Below, one piece after another: positions 23,447-31,998 of a DNA stretch of 61,766 bases (positions are counted from its first letter, which is position 1; each line of letters starts with the position of its first letter). The position numbers were made by a program, and so were the translations under genes. The notes beneath the pieces are model-generated. The model was not told the origin of the DNA. It did not search any database and saw only the letters and a list, made by a program, of their open reading frames with translations. Source of the DNA: Bryobacterales bacterium (GTDB lineage: Bacteria > Acidobacteriota > Terriglobia > Bryobacterales > Bryobacteraceae); the NCBI GenBank assembly GCA_003163855.1, contig PLRJ01000049.1:1-61766 (forward strand), read 5' to 3'.

Positions 23447-24010
23447 ATGCGGGAACCTGTCGAAATCGGTCGAGAGTTGCGCCTCGGCTCCAATCCTTTC
23501 CTGAAGCGCAGGCGCAGCGTTGTCGGTCTGGCCTTGTTTTCGTGCGCCGTCCTTGGTGTGGTCGCCCTTTATCAGATCGGTATTCTCAAGAAACTGCCAC
23601 AGCCTCCGTTGCGGGCCTTCGACACGGCACGAGTAAACGGCTCAGGTGAAGCTTACTCCATCCTGGCCACGCCAGACGCATTTCTCGGTTTAGCCAGCTA
23701 TGCTATCACTGCGTGCTTGGCTGCCATGGGCCCCTCGGATCGCTCACGCGTTCATCGCTGGATGCCGCTAGGCTTGGCCGTGAAGCTGTTGGGTGATTCG
23801 GCCATGGCAATGAAACTAAGCTTCGAGGAAGCGACAAAGTTTCGCGCGTTCTCGTTGTGGTCTGTTCTTGTCGCTGCCGCCACCTGGACCGCACTCCCCC
23901 TGGCACTTCCGGAAGCCCTGGCAGCAGTTCGTCAGTCGAATCACCACCGTACTCAGCAGCCAGGCGATACCAGGCCGCGAGCTTTCGCCTGCAGCCCTTC
24001 TGCCCGTTGA
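23447..24010 (+). CDS. VKOR-like membrane protein lacking the redox cysteines
   Basis: 187 aa with about four hydrophobic helices. The region TPDAFLGLASYAITACLAAMG matches the helix of bacterial vitamin K epoxide reductase-like proteins, and RAFSLWSVLVAAATW aligns to the place where active members have a CxxC (FCxWC). Here both cysteines are serines, and the loop cysteine pair before the helix is also absent (VNGSGEAYS). It therefore should not carry out disulfide exchange. It follows the SDR gene by 7 bp. The last 30 residues are polar and of doubtful relevance. Assignment to the fold is by pattern and moderately secure. Confidence 0.6.
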   Translation: MREPVEIGRELRLGSNPFLKRRRSVVGLALFSCAVLGVVALYQIGILKKLPQPPLRAFDTARVNGSGEAYSILATPDAFLGLASYAITACLAAMGPSDRSRVHRWMPLGLAVKLLGDSAMAMKLSFEEATKFRAFSLWSVLVAAATWTALPLALPEALAAVRQSNHHRTQQPGDTRPRAFACSPSAR

Positions 24011-24137
24011 TAATCGGCAATGGTTCCTTGCGGCCGAAGTGCAGGAACAAAGAATATGCTGCCGGTAGCCAGGGCGCGGAAGAGCATGGATTGTATGTCC
24101 ATGATATGGCCAAGCAGCAGCTAGGTACTGACAGTCT

Positions 24138-25154
24138 TTATTGATCCACGAGGTTTACCTCGGGCCAGCCTGATTTCCAGGTAAGCGGCATGATCGCGAG
24201 AGTCGCTTTCCCGTTCATCCTTGCATCGCCCTCAAAATCGCAGGTGAACCAGCTTTTTCCTTTATCGATAAGAATGCCCGCATGACCGGGTCCAAATAGC
24301 GGTCCCTTGTTGGAAAGGAAGAGAGTACCTCCAGCTTTCAACATGTCGACGCCGTCCTTATCGATATAAGGACCGGTAACGCGACGGCTTCGTCCAACGC
24401 GAATGTTGTAGCTGCTATTCACACCGCGGCAGCACGAGCCCCAGTTAACGAATAAATAGTAATAGCCATTGTGCTTGTAAAGGCATGAGGCCTCAATGGA
24501 CTTGTTGTACGCCAGCGATGAGAATGGGGCGTCGGGATTCAATTGTTTGCCGGTTTTAGGATCGAGTTGCACCAGCTTGATACCGCTCCAGTAGGAACCG
24601 AAGGCAAGCCACAAGCTTCGGTTGCTGTCCGAGAAAAGTGAGGGATCGATTGCGTTGAAATCGCCGCCCTCCCGCGATTGCACAACAATTCCGCGATCGG
24701 TCCAGTGATAGTGGGGATCGGCTGGATCGAGAGTAGGGGTTGTCGCGAGCCCTATCGCCGAAGTCATTTTTCCGAAGCTGGAGACAGCGTAATAAACAAG
24801 AAATTGATCGCCCAGGTGGATGACATCGGGAGCCCAATAGTTCATGTCCCGGTTTTCAGGAACGGCTGCTGCAATCCACTGGGGAGCGGTCAGGAAAACC
24901 GGCGGCCCGGGTTCCCACTTCACCAGATCTTTGGAATGAAACGAAGGAATGCCATGTCCGGTGTAGAAGACCCAGAACTCGCCTTTGCATTTCACGATGG
25001 TCGACGGATCGCGAGTAATGATTCCCCTGCTTGCAGTTTGCTCCAGCGGAAGCCCTGCGCGTGACGTTGGGACGTTGTCACCCGAGACGGCGAGCGACGG
25101 CAGTGATGCAGCCAGCAGGAGTGTTGAGACTAGGCGGTACGACGAGAAGTTCAT
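24138..25154 (-). CDS. GH43-family arabinan endo-1,5-alpha-L-arabinosidase-like protein
   Basis: 338 aa with an N-terminal signal peptide (YRLVSTLLLAASLPSLAVSG). The five-bladed propeller catalytic triad is visible: the base Asp in ITRDPSTIV, the pKa-modulating Asp in FNAIDPSLF and the acid Glu in KSIEASCLY. MNYWAPDVIHLGDQF and NWGSCCRGVNSSYNI are typical of the arabinanase subgroup. It should cleave alpha-1,5-arabinan outside the cytoplasm. It is the last gene of a five-gene minus-strand run and begins 17 bp after the DUF1593 gene. Confidence 0.9.
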   Translation of the reverse strand: MNFSSYRLVSTLLLAASLPSLAVSGDNVPTSRAGLPLEQTASRGIITRDPSTIVKCKGEFWVFYTGHGIPSFHSKDLVKWEPGPPVFLTAPQWIAAAVPENRDMNYWAPDVIHLGDQFLVYYAVSSFGKMTSAIGLATTPTLDPADPHYHWTDRGIVVQSREGGDFNAIDPSLFSDSNRSLWLAFGSYWSGIKLVQLDPKTGKQLNPDAPFSSLAYNKSIEASCLYKHNGYYYLFVNWGSCCRGVNSSYNIRVGRSRRVTGPYIDKDGVDMLKAGGTLFLSNKGPLFGPGHAGILIDKGKSWFTCDFEGDARMNGKATLAIMPLTWKSGWPEVNLVDQ

Positions 25155-25171
25155 TGATCTTGGCCCTGGTC

Positions 25172-26668
25172 TTACTGGTGAACTTGCAGAATGATGCGTC
25201 TATAAGAGGTTAGTTTCGGAGAACCGTTGTCAGTCACGGCGAGAATGATATGGGCAATGCCTGTCGCCGGGCAGCTTCCAGGCATAGGCAGCCAAACGGG
25301 CCGGCAGGTTGCTGTTGCCGTCACAGTTGCTTTGGCGGTTGTCGAATTTGCCACGGAAATGGCCGCGAGACTGGCGCCGGTCGAGCCGGCCTCGGCATAG
25401 TGAAACCATTCGAAGTGCAGCTTCTGGCCGTCATCAGGGTCGGTCGTTCCACTGGCGTCCAGCAACAAAGGCTTGCCAACCTCGATAGTCAGGTCCACCG
25501 GCGCGGTGCCACTCTGTCCATTCACTTGAACTTGCGGTGCATGGTTCGCGTGCGCAAAGTCATTGATGGTCCAACTCATGCGGGCGGCGAAGTCGTTTTG
25601 AAAGGCATCGCGCCAGCGCCAGATTGTCGCCTGGTCTGACACATAGGTTTTGCCATCAACACCTGTGACGGTGTCCTGCGATGTGACACGCGAAAACAGA
25701 TCGCCGCCTTGTGTCCAGATGGAATGCATCTCACCATACGGCTGGCGGTACACATAGCGTCCGCCCCATCCTCCCCAGTCGGGCCTCCGAAATCCGTTCA
25801 AACCGTTGTCGATCAAGCCAAGAAAAGAGGGCGTGTCGCCCTCCATGATGAAGAGAAACTTGGGATAGAGCTTTCCGAGCGGACCCTTGCTGCGAATGTT
25901 GGTCTCCAGCCACTCGTTGGTGACTGTTTCGGGATCAGCTCCGGCGCCGTTGCGATAGTAGGCGTCGCCGCTGATGCCGGTCCAGGTGGCGTAGTAATAT
26001 TCGCCGCCGGTGGGAGTTGATGGCTGGACGATGTAGAAAAGATCGGAAAATTCGCGCCGAATCCAGGGTCCGGCATCGTCCTGATCGGAGATCGAATAGA
26101 CGCGGAGTTTCTTCACGAATTTTTCTACCGCTACTGCAGAACGCGTCGCGCGGACACGGAGGAGCGCTTGTGCCAGTGTGTTGACGCCTCCCCAACACGC
26201 AATCCACAGCGGCCGAGGATCGTTACGATCAACTGCCTGAATAATGGCCTGGGCGCCCTCCGACGTTGCGTTAGCTCCGGTCGCGGCCATCCCATAGGCG
26301 GATTGGCCAGAAAAGACGCGTTGCTGCAATTGTTCTCCAGTGGGCCATCCAGGCGCGTGAAGCAGCAGGTTTGGCTGCACTTTTGCATAGGCATCAATCA
26401 GTGCGCGCATGGTTTCGGGATGAATTATCGTCTTCTGCCAGGTTGAGGTCGAAGCTATCAGGGCCTCTATGTCGATCTGATTGGCATACATAAGCAAGCG
26501 AGTGAGTGACATCTGATCGTCAGGCTCGTTGCCAATATCGCTGATGACGATCAGACGCGGATGACCGGTGAACTGATCAACTGTCTCCGGCGGTAAGGGC
26601 GCCGCGCCCGAGACGCCGGCTGCTGTGAACAGCGCGAGAATGGCAAAACTCAGCTTTGTTCTCATCAT
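25172..26668 (-). CDS. Secreted DUF1593 protein (nucleoside-hydrolase-like fold)
   Basis: 498 aa with a signal peptide ending near VSGAAP. The N-terminal domain carries the Asp-rich motif RLIVISDIGNEPDDQMSLTR, matching the calcium-binding site of nucleoside hydrolases, and belongs to the DUF1593/Sde0182 family. The C-terminal 130 residues form an Ig/cadherin-like domain (DLTIEVGKPLLLDASGTTDP). The family is associated with plant cell-wall degradation but its reaction is unproven. Its ATG overlaps the stop of the MFS exporter gene as ATGA, so it is coupled to it; GH43 follows. Confidence 0.88.
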   Translation of the reverse strand: MMRTKLSFAILALFTAAGVSGAAPLPPETVDQFTGHPRLIVISDIGNEPDDQMSLTRLLMYANQIDIEALIASTSTWQKTIIHPETMRALIDAYAKVQPNLLLHAPGWPTGEQLQQRVFSGQSAYGMAATGANATSEGAQAIIQAVDRNDPRPLWIACWGGVNTLAQALLRVRATRSAVAVEKFVKKLRVYSISDQDDAGPWIRREFSDLFYIVQPSTPTGGEYYYATWTGISGDAYYRNGAGADPETVTNEWLETNIRSKGPLGKLYPKFLFIMEGDTPSFLGLIDNGLNGFRRPDWGGWGGRYVYRQPYGEMHSIWTQGGDLFSRVTSQDTVTGVDGKTYVSDQATIWRWRDAFQNDFAARMSWTINDFAHANHAPQVQVNGQSGTAPVDLTIEVGKPLLLDASGTTDPDDGQKLHFEWFHYAEAGSTGASLAAISVANSTTAKATVTATATCRPVWLPMPGSCPATGIAHIILAVTDNGSPKLTSYRRIILQVHQ

Positions 26669-27945
26669 AGTGCTGTTGCAGGCAGCAGGCCCATCTCCTG
26701 GTAGATAGGTCTGATTATCGCCCGGACCTTAGGTAAACGGAACGTGAACCACAGTGCGCCCAGCAGGCAAGATAAGCCGGTAATGATCACTGTGTGCGGC
26801 GCTCCTATAAATTGGGCCAGCGCGCCGGCGAGTAAACTGCCGAACGGGGCCGCGCCGAAAAAGGCCATCGTGTAGTAGCTCATGACACGTGCACGCTTGT
26901 CTTCTGTCACCAGCGATTGAATAATCGTGTTGCTGATGGCGGCGCCTTGCATCAGGCCGAAGCCGACGAAGAGCATCAGCACAAGTGATAACCAGAGCGT
27001 ATGCGAGAAGCCGAACAGAATTAACGCCGTGCCAAGAATGGTGGTGGCAATTTGCAGCATCCGCGTCAGGCCGACCACTGATTTGCGGAGGGTGAGCGAC
27101 AGGCCTGAAACAAGCGCGCCAATTCCGGATGCTCCCGTTAGCCAGCCAAGTGTGTGCGCGCCGCCATGCAGTACCTGCGCTGCGAAGACCGGCAGCAGCA
27201 CGGCGTAGGGCCATCCCATCAGGCTGAGAAGGGCGAACAGCAGAAGAATGGTCCGAATGGGAAGAAAGTTACGAACGTAGTCCCAGCCTTCGCGCATTTG
27301 CGCCAGCATGCTGGCAGCGCTTCGGCGGATCTCCGTTGCCTTTATTCGCATCAGCAACAACGATGCGATGACGGCAAAGTAGCTGATGCCGTCAACCAGG
27401 AAGCACCAGCCTTCGCCCGCAACTCCGATCAGTAAACCAGCGATAGCAGGGCCGATGAGACGCGCTCCATTGGCCATGGAGGAATTAATGGCGATGGCGT
27501 TACTCAGGTCGTTGCGATCTTCCACCATCTGCACCAGGAACGATTGTCGCGCCGGCATGTCGAAGGCGTTGATTAATCCCTGCATTGCGGTGAGTGCGAT
27601 GATTTCCCACAAGTTGATGACATGCGTCAGCGTCAAGGCGGCCAAGGCAAGTGACTGCACCGCAGCAGCGGCTTGGGTCCAGAGCAGGAGCTTGCGGCGG
27701 TTAAGGCGCTCCACCCAGACTCCGGCAAAGGGTCCAAGAAGAAAAGAAATAATCTGTCCGGCGAAACTCACTACGCCAAGTAACAGGGCCGAATGAGTCA
27801 TCCGGTACACCAGCCAGCTTGTCGCCAGGCGCGTCATCCATGTTCCGATGAGGGAAATGCTCTGGCCGAAGAAGTAGAGTTGGAAGTTGCGGTGCCGGAG
27901 GGCGCGCCACGCGTGCGAGAGCGAAGCTGACGTGGATGCGTTCAA
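26665..27945 (-). CDS. MFS exporter (MFS_3/EntS-like)
   Basis: 426 aa with twelve predicted helices. NFQLYFFGQSISLIGTWMTR is the typical start of MFS_3 proteins, and GPFAGVWVERLNRRKLLLW is the MFS loop 2-3 signature. Such proteins export siderophores, drugs or other small molecules. The TTG start overlaps the stop of the isochorismatase-like gene (TTGA), and the gene's own stop overlaps the DUF1593 start. The unit is headed by a MarR regulator, which fits a ligand-inducible efflux system. Confidence 0.88.
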   Translation of the reverse strand: MNASTSASLSHAWRALRHRNFQLYFFGQSISLIGTWMTRLATSWLVYRMTHSALLLGVVSFAGQIISFLLGPFAGVWVERLNRRKLLLWTQAAAAVQSLALAALTLTHVINLWEIIALTAMQGLINAFDMPARQSFLVQMVEDRNDLSNAIAINSSMANGARLIGPAIAGLLIGVAGEGWCFLVDGISYFAVIASLLLMRIKATEIRRSAASMLAQMREGWDYVRNFLPIRTILLLFALLSLMGWPYAVLLPVFAAQVLHGGAHTLGWLTGASGIGALVSGLSLTLRKSVVGLTRMLQIATTILGTALILFGFSHTLWLSLVLMLFVGFGLMQGAAISNTIIQSLVTEDKRARVMSYYTMAFFGAAPFGSLLAGALAQFIGAPHTVIITGLSCLLGALWFTFRLPKVRAIIRPIYQEMGLLPATAL

Positions 27946-28544
27946 TCAGCCGCCTGGTGCAATAGCGTTAACACGTTTTCCGTTGTGCCGGTCTCACCTA
28001 AACGCGGGAAAATCTTCTCGATACTGTGGCGGTGCGCATCCGGATCCCTATCAGTCATGGCATCCACCACTACTGCGACGTTATAGCCGTGATCGTAAGC
28101 GCTGCGCGCCGTGGATTCCACACCGATGGAAGTGGCAACTCCAACTATTACAATCTGCGTTACGCCTTTGTCACGCAGATTGTCATGTAAGGGCGTGCCG
28201 ATGAACGCACCCCAGCTTTGCTTCGTGATTGTGATGTCGCCTGGCTGCTGTTCCAGTTCGGGCACGAACTCAGTCCAATCGGGAGGAAACGAAAAGTTAG
28301 GCATTCCGGCATCCGTTCTGCCATTCGGCCTGCCGTCTACATTGACCAGAACGACCGGCAAACCTAGCTTTCGGAACCTGCGCGCGAGTTGGGCGGAGCG
28401 GTTGATGATGTCGGCAACAGGATGCGCGCCTGGAATGGCGACAATACCTTTTTGCAGGTCGATGACGACCAGGGCAACGGCGGCGTCAAGTTTGGTGATG
28501 GGCATGGTTTTATGTCTACCGGTTGGAGCTTGCTGCGCCAGCAT
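27942..28544 (-). CDS. Isochorismatase-fold hydrolase without the nucleophilic cysteine
   Basis: 200 aa from ATG 28544, which overlaps the MarR stop as TAATG; ATG 28505 is the alternative. The fold is clear: ALVVIDLQKGI with the catalytic Asp, ITKQSWGAF with the Lys, and VGVATSIGVESTARSAYD. In cysteine hydrolases the last motif holds a Cys where this protein has Gly, as in some true isochorismatases. It therefore may hydrolyse a vinyl ether rather than an amide. It lies between a MarR regulator and an exporter, so it may act on an aromatic or siderophore-like compound. Confidence 0.85.
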   Translation of the reverse strand: MLAQQAPTGRHKTMPITKLDAAVALVVIDLQKGIVAIPGAHPVADIINRSAQLARRFRKLGLPVVLVNVDGRPNGRTDAGMPNFSFPPDWTEFVPELEQQPGDITITKQSWGAFIGTPLHDNLRDKGVTQIVIVGVATSIGVESTARSAYDHGYNVAVVVDAMTDRDPDAHRHSIEKIFPRLGETGTTENVLTLLHQAAD

Positions 28545-28999
28545 TAGTTGTTCTTTTTAATGTGCGGCTGATCGATTTCTACCAGGCGCTTCATGATCTT
28601 GCCGGCGGCGAATAGGGTTTGCCGGTCCCGATCGTCGAGTTTGACAATGGCATGCGACAGCCAGGTGCGTTTGGCATCCTTTAAACTCTTACGCACGGCG
28701 GCGCCTTTGGCCGTGAGCCTGATATAGACTTGGCGGCCATCGGTAGGATGCGGCTTACGTTCCACTAGTCCCCTTTCTTCTAGCGCCGCGATGGTGGTTC
28801 TCATGGATTGCGGCTTCATGGTTTCGGCACGCGCCAGATCTGCGGTTGTGGCAGGACCATCGCGGTCAAGGCGCGCCATAACGGAAGTTAGGGTCCAGGA
28901 AAGATCGTGCGAAGCGCTGGCGCCGCGCACGCGCCTTACGAATTGCCCGGCTGCCTGCATGAAATCGTTTACAGCGGCGTCGTTCAACTTGCGTGCCAT
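28544..28999 (-). CDS. MarR-family transcriptional regulator
   Basis: 151 aa from ATG 28999; the open frame extends further upstream but crosses the inverted repeat at 29030-29054, so the shorter protein is preferred. The winged helix is in TTADLARAETMKPQSMRTT (recognition) and LVERKPHPTDGRQVYIRLT (wing). MarR proteins are usually repressors released by phenolic or other small ligands. It heads the isochorismatase-MFS-DUF1593-GH43 run, with stop/start overlaps to the next gene, and probably binds the inverted repeat just upstream of its own start. Confidence 0.9.
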   Translation of the reverse strand: MARKLNDAAVNDFMQAAGQFVRRVRGASASHDLSWTLTSVMARLDRDGPATTADLARAETMKPQSMRTTIAALEERGLVERKPHPTDGRQVYIRLTAKGAAVRKSLKDAKRTWLSHAIVKLDDRDRQTLFAAGKIMKRLVEIDQPHIKKNN

Positions 29000-29029
29000 C
29001 GTGTCCGCAGGATACCAGATACAAAGCAA

Positions 29030-29054
29030 AACTTGCAAGATAAGCTGGCAAGTT
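29030..29054. promoter_or_regulatory. Inverted repeat upstream of marR gene
   Basis: AACTTGC (29030-29036) and GCAAGTT (29048-29054) form a perfect 7-bp inverted repeat with an 11-bp spacer, 31 bp upstream of the MarR start. A further GTGCAAGC follows at 29060. The geometry fits an autoregulatory MarR operator. Confidence 0.55.
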
Positions 29055-29146
29055 AAGCGTGCAAGCATTTCTGAAGCCGCTCCACAGTCGCGCTTCTGCG
29101 CGCTGCTGGTTGCTAAGGCCGCCCTGGTTTCGGATATTATGTTGCC

Positions 29147-30442
29147 ATGGTGAGTCTGCTGGCCGGCCCGGGTACTTCGCTGGCTCTCGGCCGGCTCGCC
29201 GGCTTGTCGCTCCTGACGTCGTTTTTCGTTTCTTCGATTTGCTCGCAATCGCCCCTAAAGCCCGTCATCCGAACGGAGACGAGGCTGGTGCAGTTGGATG
29301 TTATTGCGGAGGATCGCAAAGGGCGAATTATTACCGGCCTCTCGCGTGAACAGTTTGAAGTTTACGACGAGGGGAGAATGCAACGAATCCAAGTCTTTAG
29401 AAACAACTCGATCCGCGACAGCCTGCCGGTGGCCTCTTCTGCCACAGCGCTGAGCCCTTCGACGCAAACGATGTCTGGTTCACCTTCAGTGTCCATAATC
29501 TTGATTGACTCCTTAAATACGAAGTGGACCAACCAAGCCTACGCCAAACAGCAGCTTGTTCAGTTCCTGCTGCAGATCAATCCCGATGACCACATTGGCA
29601 TTTATTCCATGGGGCCGAGCGGCGTTCATGCTCTTTACGAGTATTCGCGCGATCCGGTGATTCTGTTAGCGAAGCTCAAATCTTTAGCTTCAAAAAAGGA
29701 ACAGCGGCCGGCGAAGAATCCGCCGTCCGCGGTAGACATAGGCGCAGAGTTGGATTCGTGGCTGAAAGGTGATAACTCAGATTACGTTTCCAGCCAGTTG
29801 GCGGAGAGAACAGCAACAGAGCAGTCGCTTCGCGTTCTGACTGCTCTATCGAACCAGCTGGCAAGCATTCCCGGACGAAAAAATGTATTTTGGATTTCTG
29901 ACGGATTTCCTCTCGTCAGTTGGACAAGTCTATTGAATGTTGTCTTCGACAACGTACCTGCGGATGGCGCTCAGGCCATGGCGGAACGAGCCAAGGCGGA
30001 ACCGCGTTCATTTACGTCTGAAGCGGCGATTGCGATGCGGGCTATCAGCGACGATAACGTGGCAATTTACCCCATCTATGCAGGCTGCCTCTATAGTCCT
30101 TTCTACAGCGCCTCGTCGGAAAATCCTCAGGCCGCCGGAATGAAGGAACTGGTTGGTGGTATTCATGCCCGCGAAGAGGCCATGGATGAGATTGCAAAAA
30201 AGACCGGGGGAAGGGCGTTCTACGAACGAAACGATCTTAAGAACGCGTTGCGAGAGGCGTTGGATGAATCAAAAGCCAGTTACACCCTTGGCTTCTATCC
30301 AGATGCAGATCAGTTTAATGGCAAGTTTAGAGCTCTGAAAGTTAAGGTCGCCGGCAGGTCTGGAATTCGACTGCGGTACCGGCAGGGATATCTTGATAGC
30401 CCGCAAGTTTTAAGTAAACCGCAGGAGATCAAACCTAATTAG
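29147..30442 (+). CDS. Secreted VWFA-related protein of the acidobacterial family
   Basis: 431 aa with an N-terminal signal/anchor. The segment ETRLVQLDVIAEDRKGRIITG followed by LSREQFEVYDEG is the recognised opening of the acidobacterial VWFA-related family (TIGR03436). The von Willebrand A-like domain follows, with SVSIILIDSLNT in the place of the MIDAS strand; the classic DxSxS is altered to DSLNT. The C-terminal part contains ASYTLGFYPDADQFNGKF. Function is unknown; such proteins are secreted in large numbers by Acidobacteriota. It stands alone, divergent from the MarR unit. Confidence 0.88.
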   Translation: MVSLLAGPGTSLALGRLAGLSLLTSFFVSSICSQSPLKPVIRTETRLVQLDVIAEDRKGRIITGLSREQFEVYDEGRMQRIQVFRNNSIRDSLPVASSATALSPSTQTMSGSPSVSIILIDSLNTKWTNQAYAKQQLVQFLLQINPDDHIGIYSMGPSGVHALYEYSRDPVILLAKLKSLASKKEQRPAKNPPSAVDIGAELDSWLKGDNSDYVSSQLAERTATEQSLRVLTALSNQLASIPGRKNVFWISDGFPLVSWTSLLNVVFDNVPADGAQAMAERAKAEPRSFTSEAAIAMRAISDDNVAIYPIYAGCLYSPFYSASSENPQAAGMKELVGGIHAREEAMDEIAKKTGGRAFYERNDLKNALREALDESKASYTLGFYPDADQFNGKFRALKVKVAGRSGIRLRYRQGYLDSPQVLSKPQEIKPN

Positions 30443-30446
30443 GTGG

Positions 30447-30899
30447 AGACTATATCTAGACGGATGTTGCCCCAGTCGTCTCTCCGACGACCAGAGCCTG
30501 CCGCGCGTGCGCGCCGAGGCGGAGTCGGTTGAACACATCATGCGGCTGATTCGCGAAGGTCTGGCCATTTGGGTGAGCAGCACGGTCTTGAATCTCGAAG
30601 TAAGCCGCAACCCAGAGCCGGACCGCCGCCGCGACGCCGAGGCGCTGCTGTCATTCGCCAATGAAATTGCCGTCCCGAAGGCCGCTGAAGCAACCCGAGC
30701 GCGTCACCTCGAAGGGCTTGGATTTAGCACGTTCGATGCAATGCATCTAGCCATCGCCGAACAGGCTGCGGTCGATGTTTTCCTCACAACGGATGACGGT
30801 ATACTGCATCGCGCCCAGCGAAGTCCCGCCCCGCTTCGCCTGCGCATCGAAAACCCTTTATCTTGGTATAGGGAACTGCAACATGCTAGCCATCAATAG
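30447..30899 (+). pseudogene. PIN-domain (VapC-like) ribonuclease, 5' end degraded
   Basis: The frame reads RLYLDGCCPSRLSDDQSLPR at its start, clearly the N-terminus of a PIN domain whose usual form is close to YLDTCCLNRLFDDQS. There is no ATG/GTG/TTG in frame before it; the codon at the expected start is TGG. The first usable start is GTG 30507, which would drop the first catalytic Asp. The rest (VLNLEVSRNP, FSTFDAMHLAIAEQAAVDVFLTTDD) retains the later acidic residues. It therefore looks like a decaying toxin nuclease. A companion gene overlaps its 3' end. Confidence 0.6.
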
Positions 30900-31101
30900 A
30901 ATGACTGACGAAGAGTTCGAACTGCACACCTTCGCGATTCTTCAAAGAGAATTGGGGCTTGATGGACTGGCGCGTTTCCTCCGGTTGAATCGCGCGGGAG
31001 TGGGGGATTATACCCGTGATCGGCATAGCTGGCTTAATCGGGTTACCATTCAGGACATCATGGCCCAAGTGGCGAGCCGCCGCGAACCAACTGCTAAGTA
31101 A
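30883..31101 (+). CDS. Small companion (antitoxin-like) protein of the PIN module
   Basis: 72 aa. The ATG at 30883 overlaps the 3' end of the PIN gene and has GGGAA about eight bases upstream; ATG 30901 is the alternative. The sequence MTDEEFELHTFAILQRELG...LARFLRLNRAGVGDYTRDRH with WLNRVTIQDIM resembles small proteins commonly encoded beside PIN-domain toxins, usually upstream of them. Here it lies downstream. With the toxin start lost it may be a residual antitoxin. Its function is inferred from this association only. Confidence 0.55.
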   Translation: MLAINRMTDEEFELHTFAILQRELGLDGLARFLRLNRAGVGDYTRDRHSWLNRVTIQDIMAQVASRREPTAK

Positions 31102-31194
31102 TCGGCCGGCAACGCAGGCTTTTGAGACGACTGGGTGGATTTAGCTGGTAAGCACCGTGCTCGTTGCAGCGTACTATTGCCGGGTAACACGGGC

Positions 31195-31221
31195 CTCCTG
31201 ACGCCATCAAACCATCAGGAG
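31195..31221 (+). promoter_or_regulatory. Hairpin sequestering the ribosome-binding site of the ferritin-like gene
   Basis: CTCCTGA (31195-31201) is a perfect inverted repeat of TCAGGAG (31215-31221). The second arm contains the AGGAG ribosome-binding site placed eight bases before the ATG at 31230, so pairing would block translation. Confidence 0.45.
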
Positions 31222-31229
31222 ACACATTT

Positions 31230-31763
31230 ATGGCTGAAACAAGCGTTGACGTTATTAAACGATACCTGGAAGATGCGATTGCAGCGGAGAAGAGCTTTGA
31301 AACTCAGTTGAAAGGCTTTTCAGAAGAAGGCGATAATTCCGCCGCGCAGACTGCTTTCCGGCAGCACGCGGTCGAGACGAAACGCCAATATGAAAGGTTG
31401 ACGGCGCGCCTGGAAGCGCTGGGTGGAAGCAGTTCCGGAGCGAAGAGTTTCCTGGCGCATCTGTTTTCGCTGGCGCCCAAGACGGCGCAGATTGGTCATG
31501 AGAAGGAGGAGCGAACCACACAGAACTTGATGATGGCTTTCGCCGTTGAGAACAGTGAACTGGCTATGTACGAAGCTCTGGCAACGGTGGCAGAGACGGC
31601 CGGCGATGCGACAACTGCCATGTTGGCGCGCGAAATTCAGGCTGAAGAGAAGGCCACCGCGGAAAAGGTTTGGCGGCTTCTGCCAAGCGCTGCGATTGAA
31701 GCATATGATCGGGTTACGGCAGGCACTGGCAATACCGCCATTCCTACTGGCGCTCGAGCTTAG
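31230..31763 (+). CDS. DUF892/YciE-like ferritin-like protein
   Basis: 177 aa, entirely helical. VIKRYLEDAIAAEKSFETQL, HAVETKRQYERLTARLEALG, NSELAMYEALATVAE and LAREIQAEEKATAEKVW form a four-helix bundle with Glu/His residues at the positions used by DUF892 (YciE/YciF) proteins. These ferritin-like proteins are stress-induced and may bind metals; the role is not established. A hairpin overlapping the ribosome-binding site precedes the gene and a strong intrinsic terminator follows, so it is a single-gene unit. Confidence 0.8.
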   Translation: MAETSVDVIKRYLEDAIAAEKSFETQLKGFSEEGDNSAAQTAFRQHAVETKRQYERLTARLEALGGSSSGAKSFLAHLFSLAPKTAQIGHEKEERTTQNLMMAFAVENSELAMYEALATVAETAGDATTAMLAREIQAEEKATAEKVWRLLPSAAIEAYDRVTAGTGNTAIPTGARA

Positions 31764-31783
31764 CTGCGTAGGTATCCCGCATG

Positions 31784-31820
31784 AAACGCTCCTGCCACTA
31801 CGGCAGGAGCGTTTTCTGTT
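31784..31820 (+). terminator. Intrinsic terminator after the ferritin-like gene
   Basis: AAACGCTCCTGCC (31784-31796) pairs perfectly with GGCAGGAGCGTTT (31802-31814) around a 5-nt loop, followed by TTCTGTTTT. A 13-bp stem with a U-rich tail is a classic rho-independent terminator. Confidence 0.9.
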
Positions 31821-31998
31821 TTGAGGGCGTCATCAGAAATGTATTTCTTCACTTTTTGTTGCGGCTTCGCAACCTCCTGAACCTAAAGAACAACGGGTCC
31901 AGAAAGACCGAAAGCCCTGCGAAATCAATACCCTAGCCTTCTATGTTAGAGCCGTCTGGCCTATTGGAAGGAGTTGTCTGATCCGTTACTATGAGGGT

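Noticed and set aside
31820..31990. GC-rich leader before the small zinc-ribbon gene, examined as a possible riboswitch
   Set aside because: I could not match it to any known riboswitch consensus or draw a convincing conserved fold.
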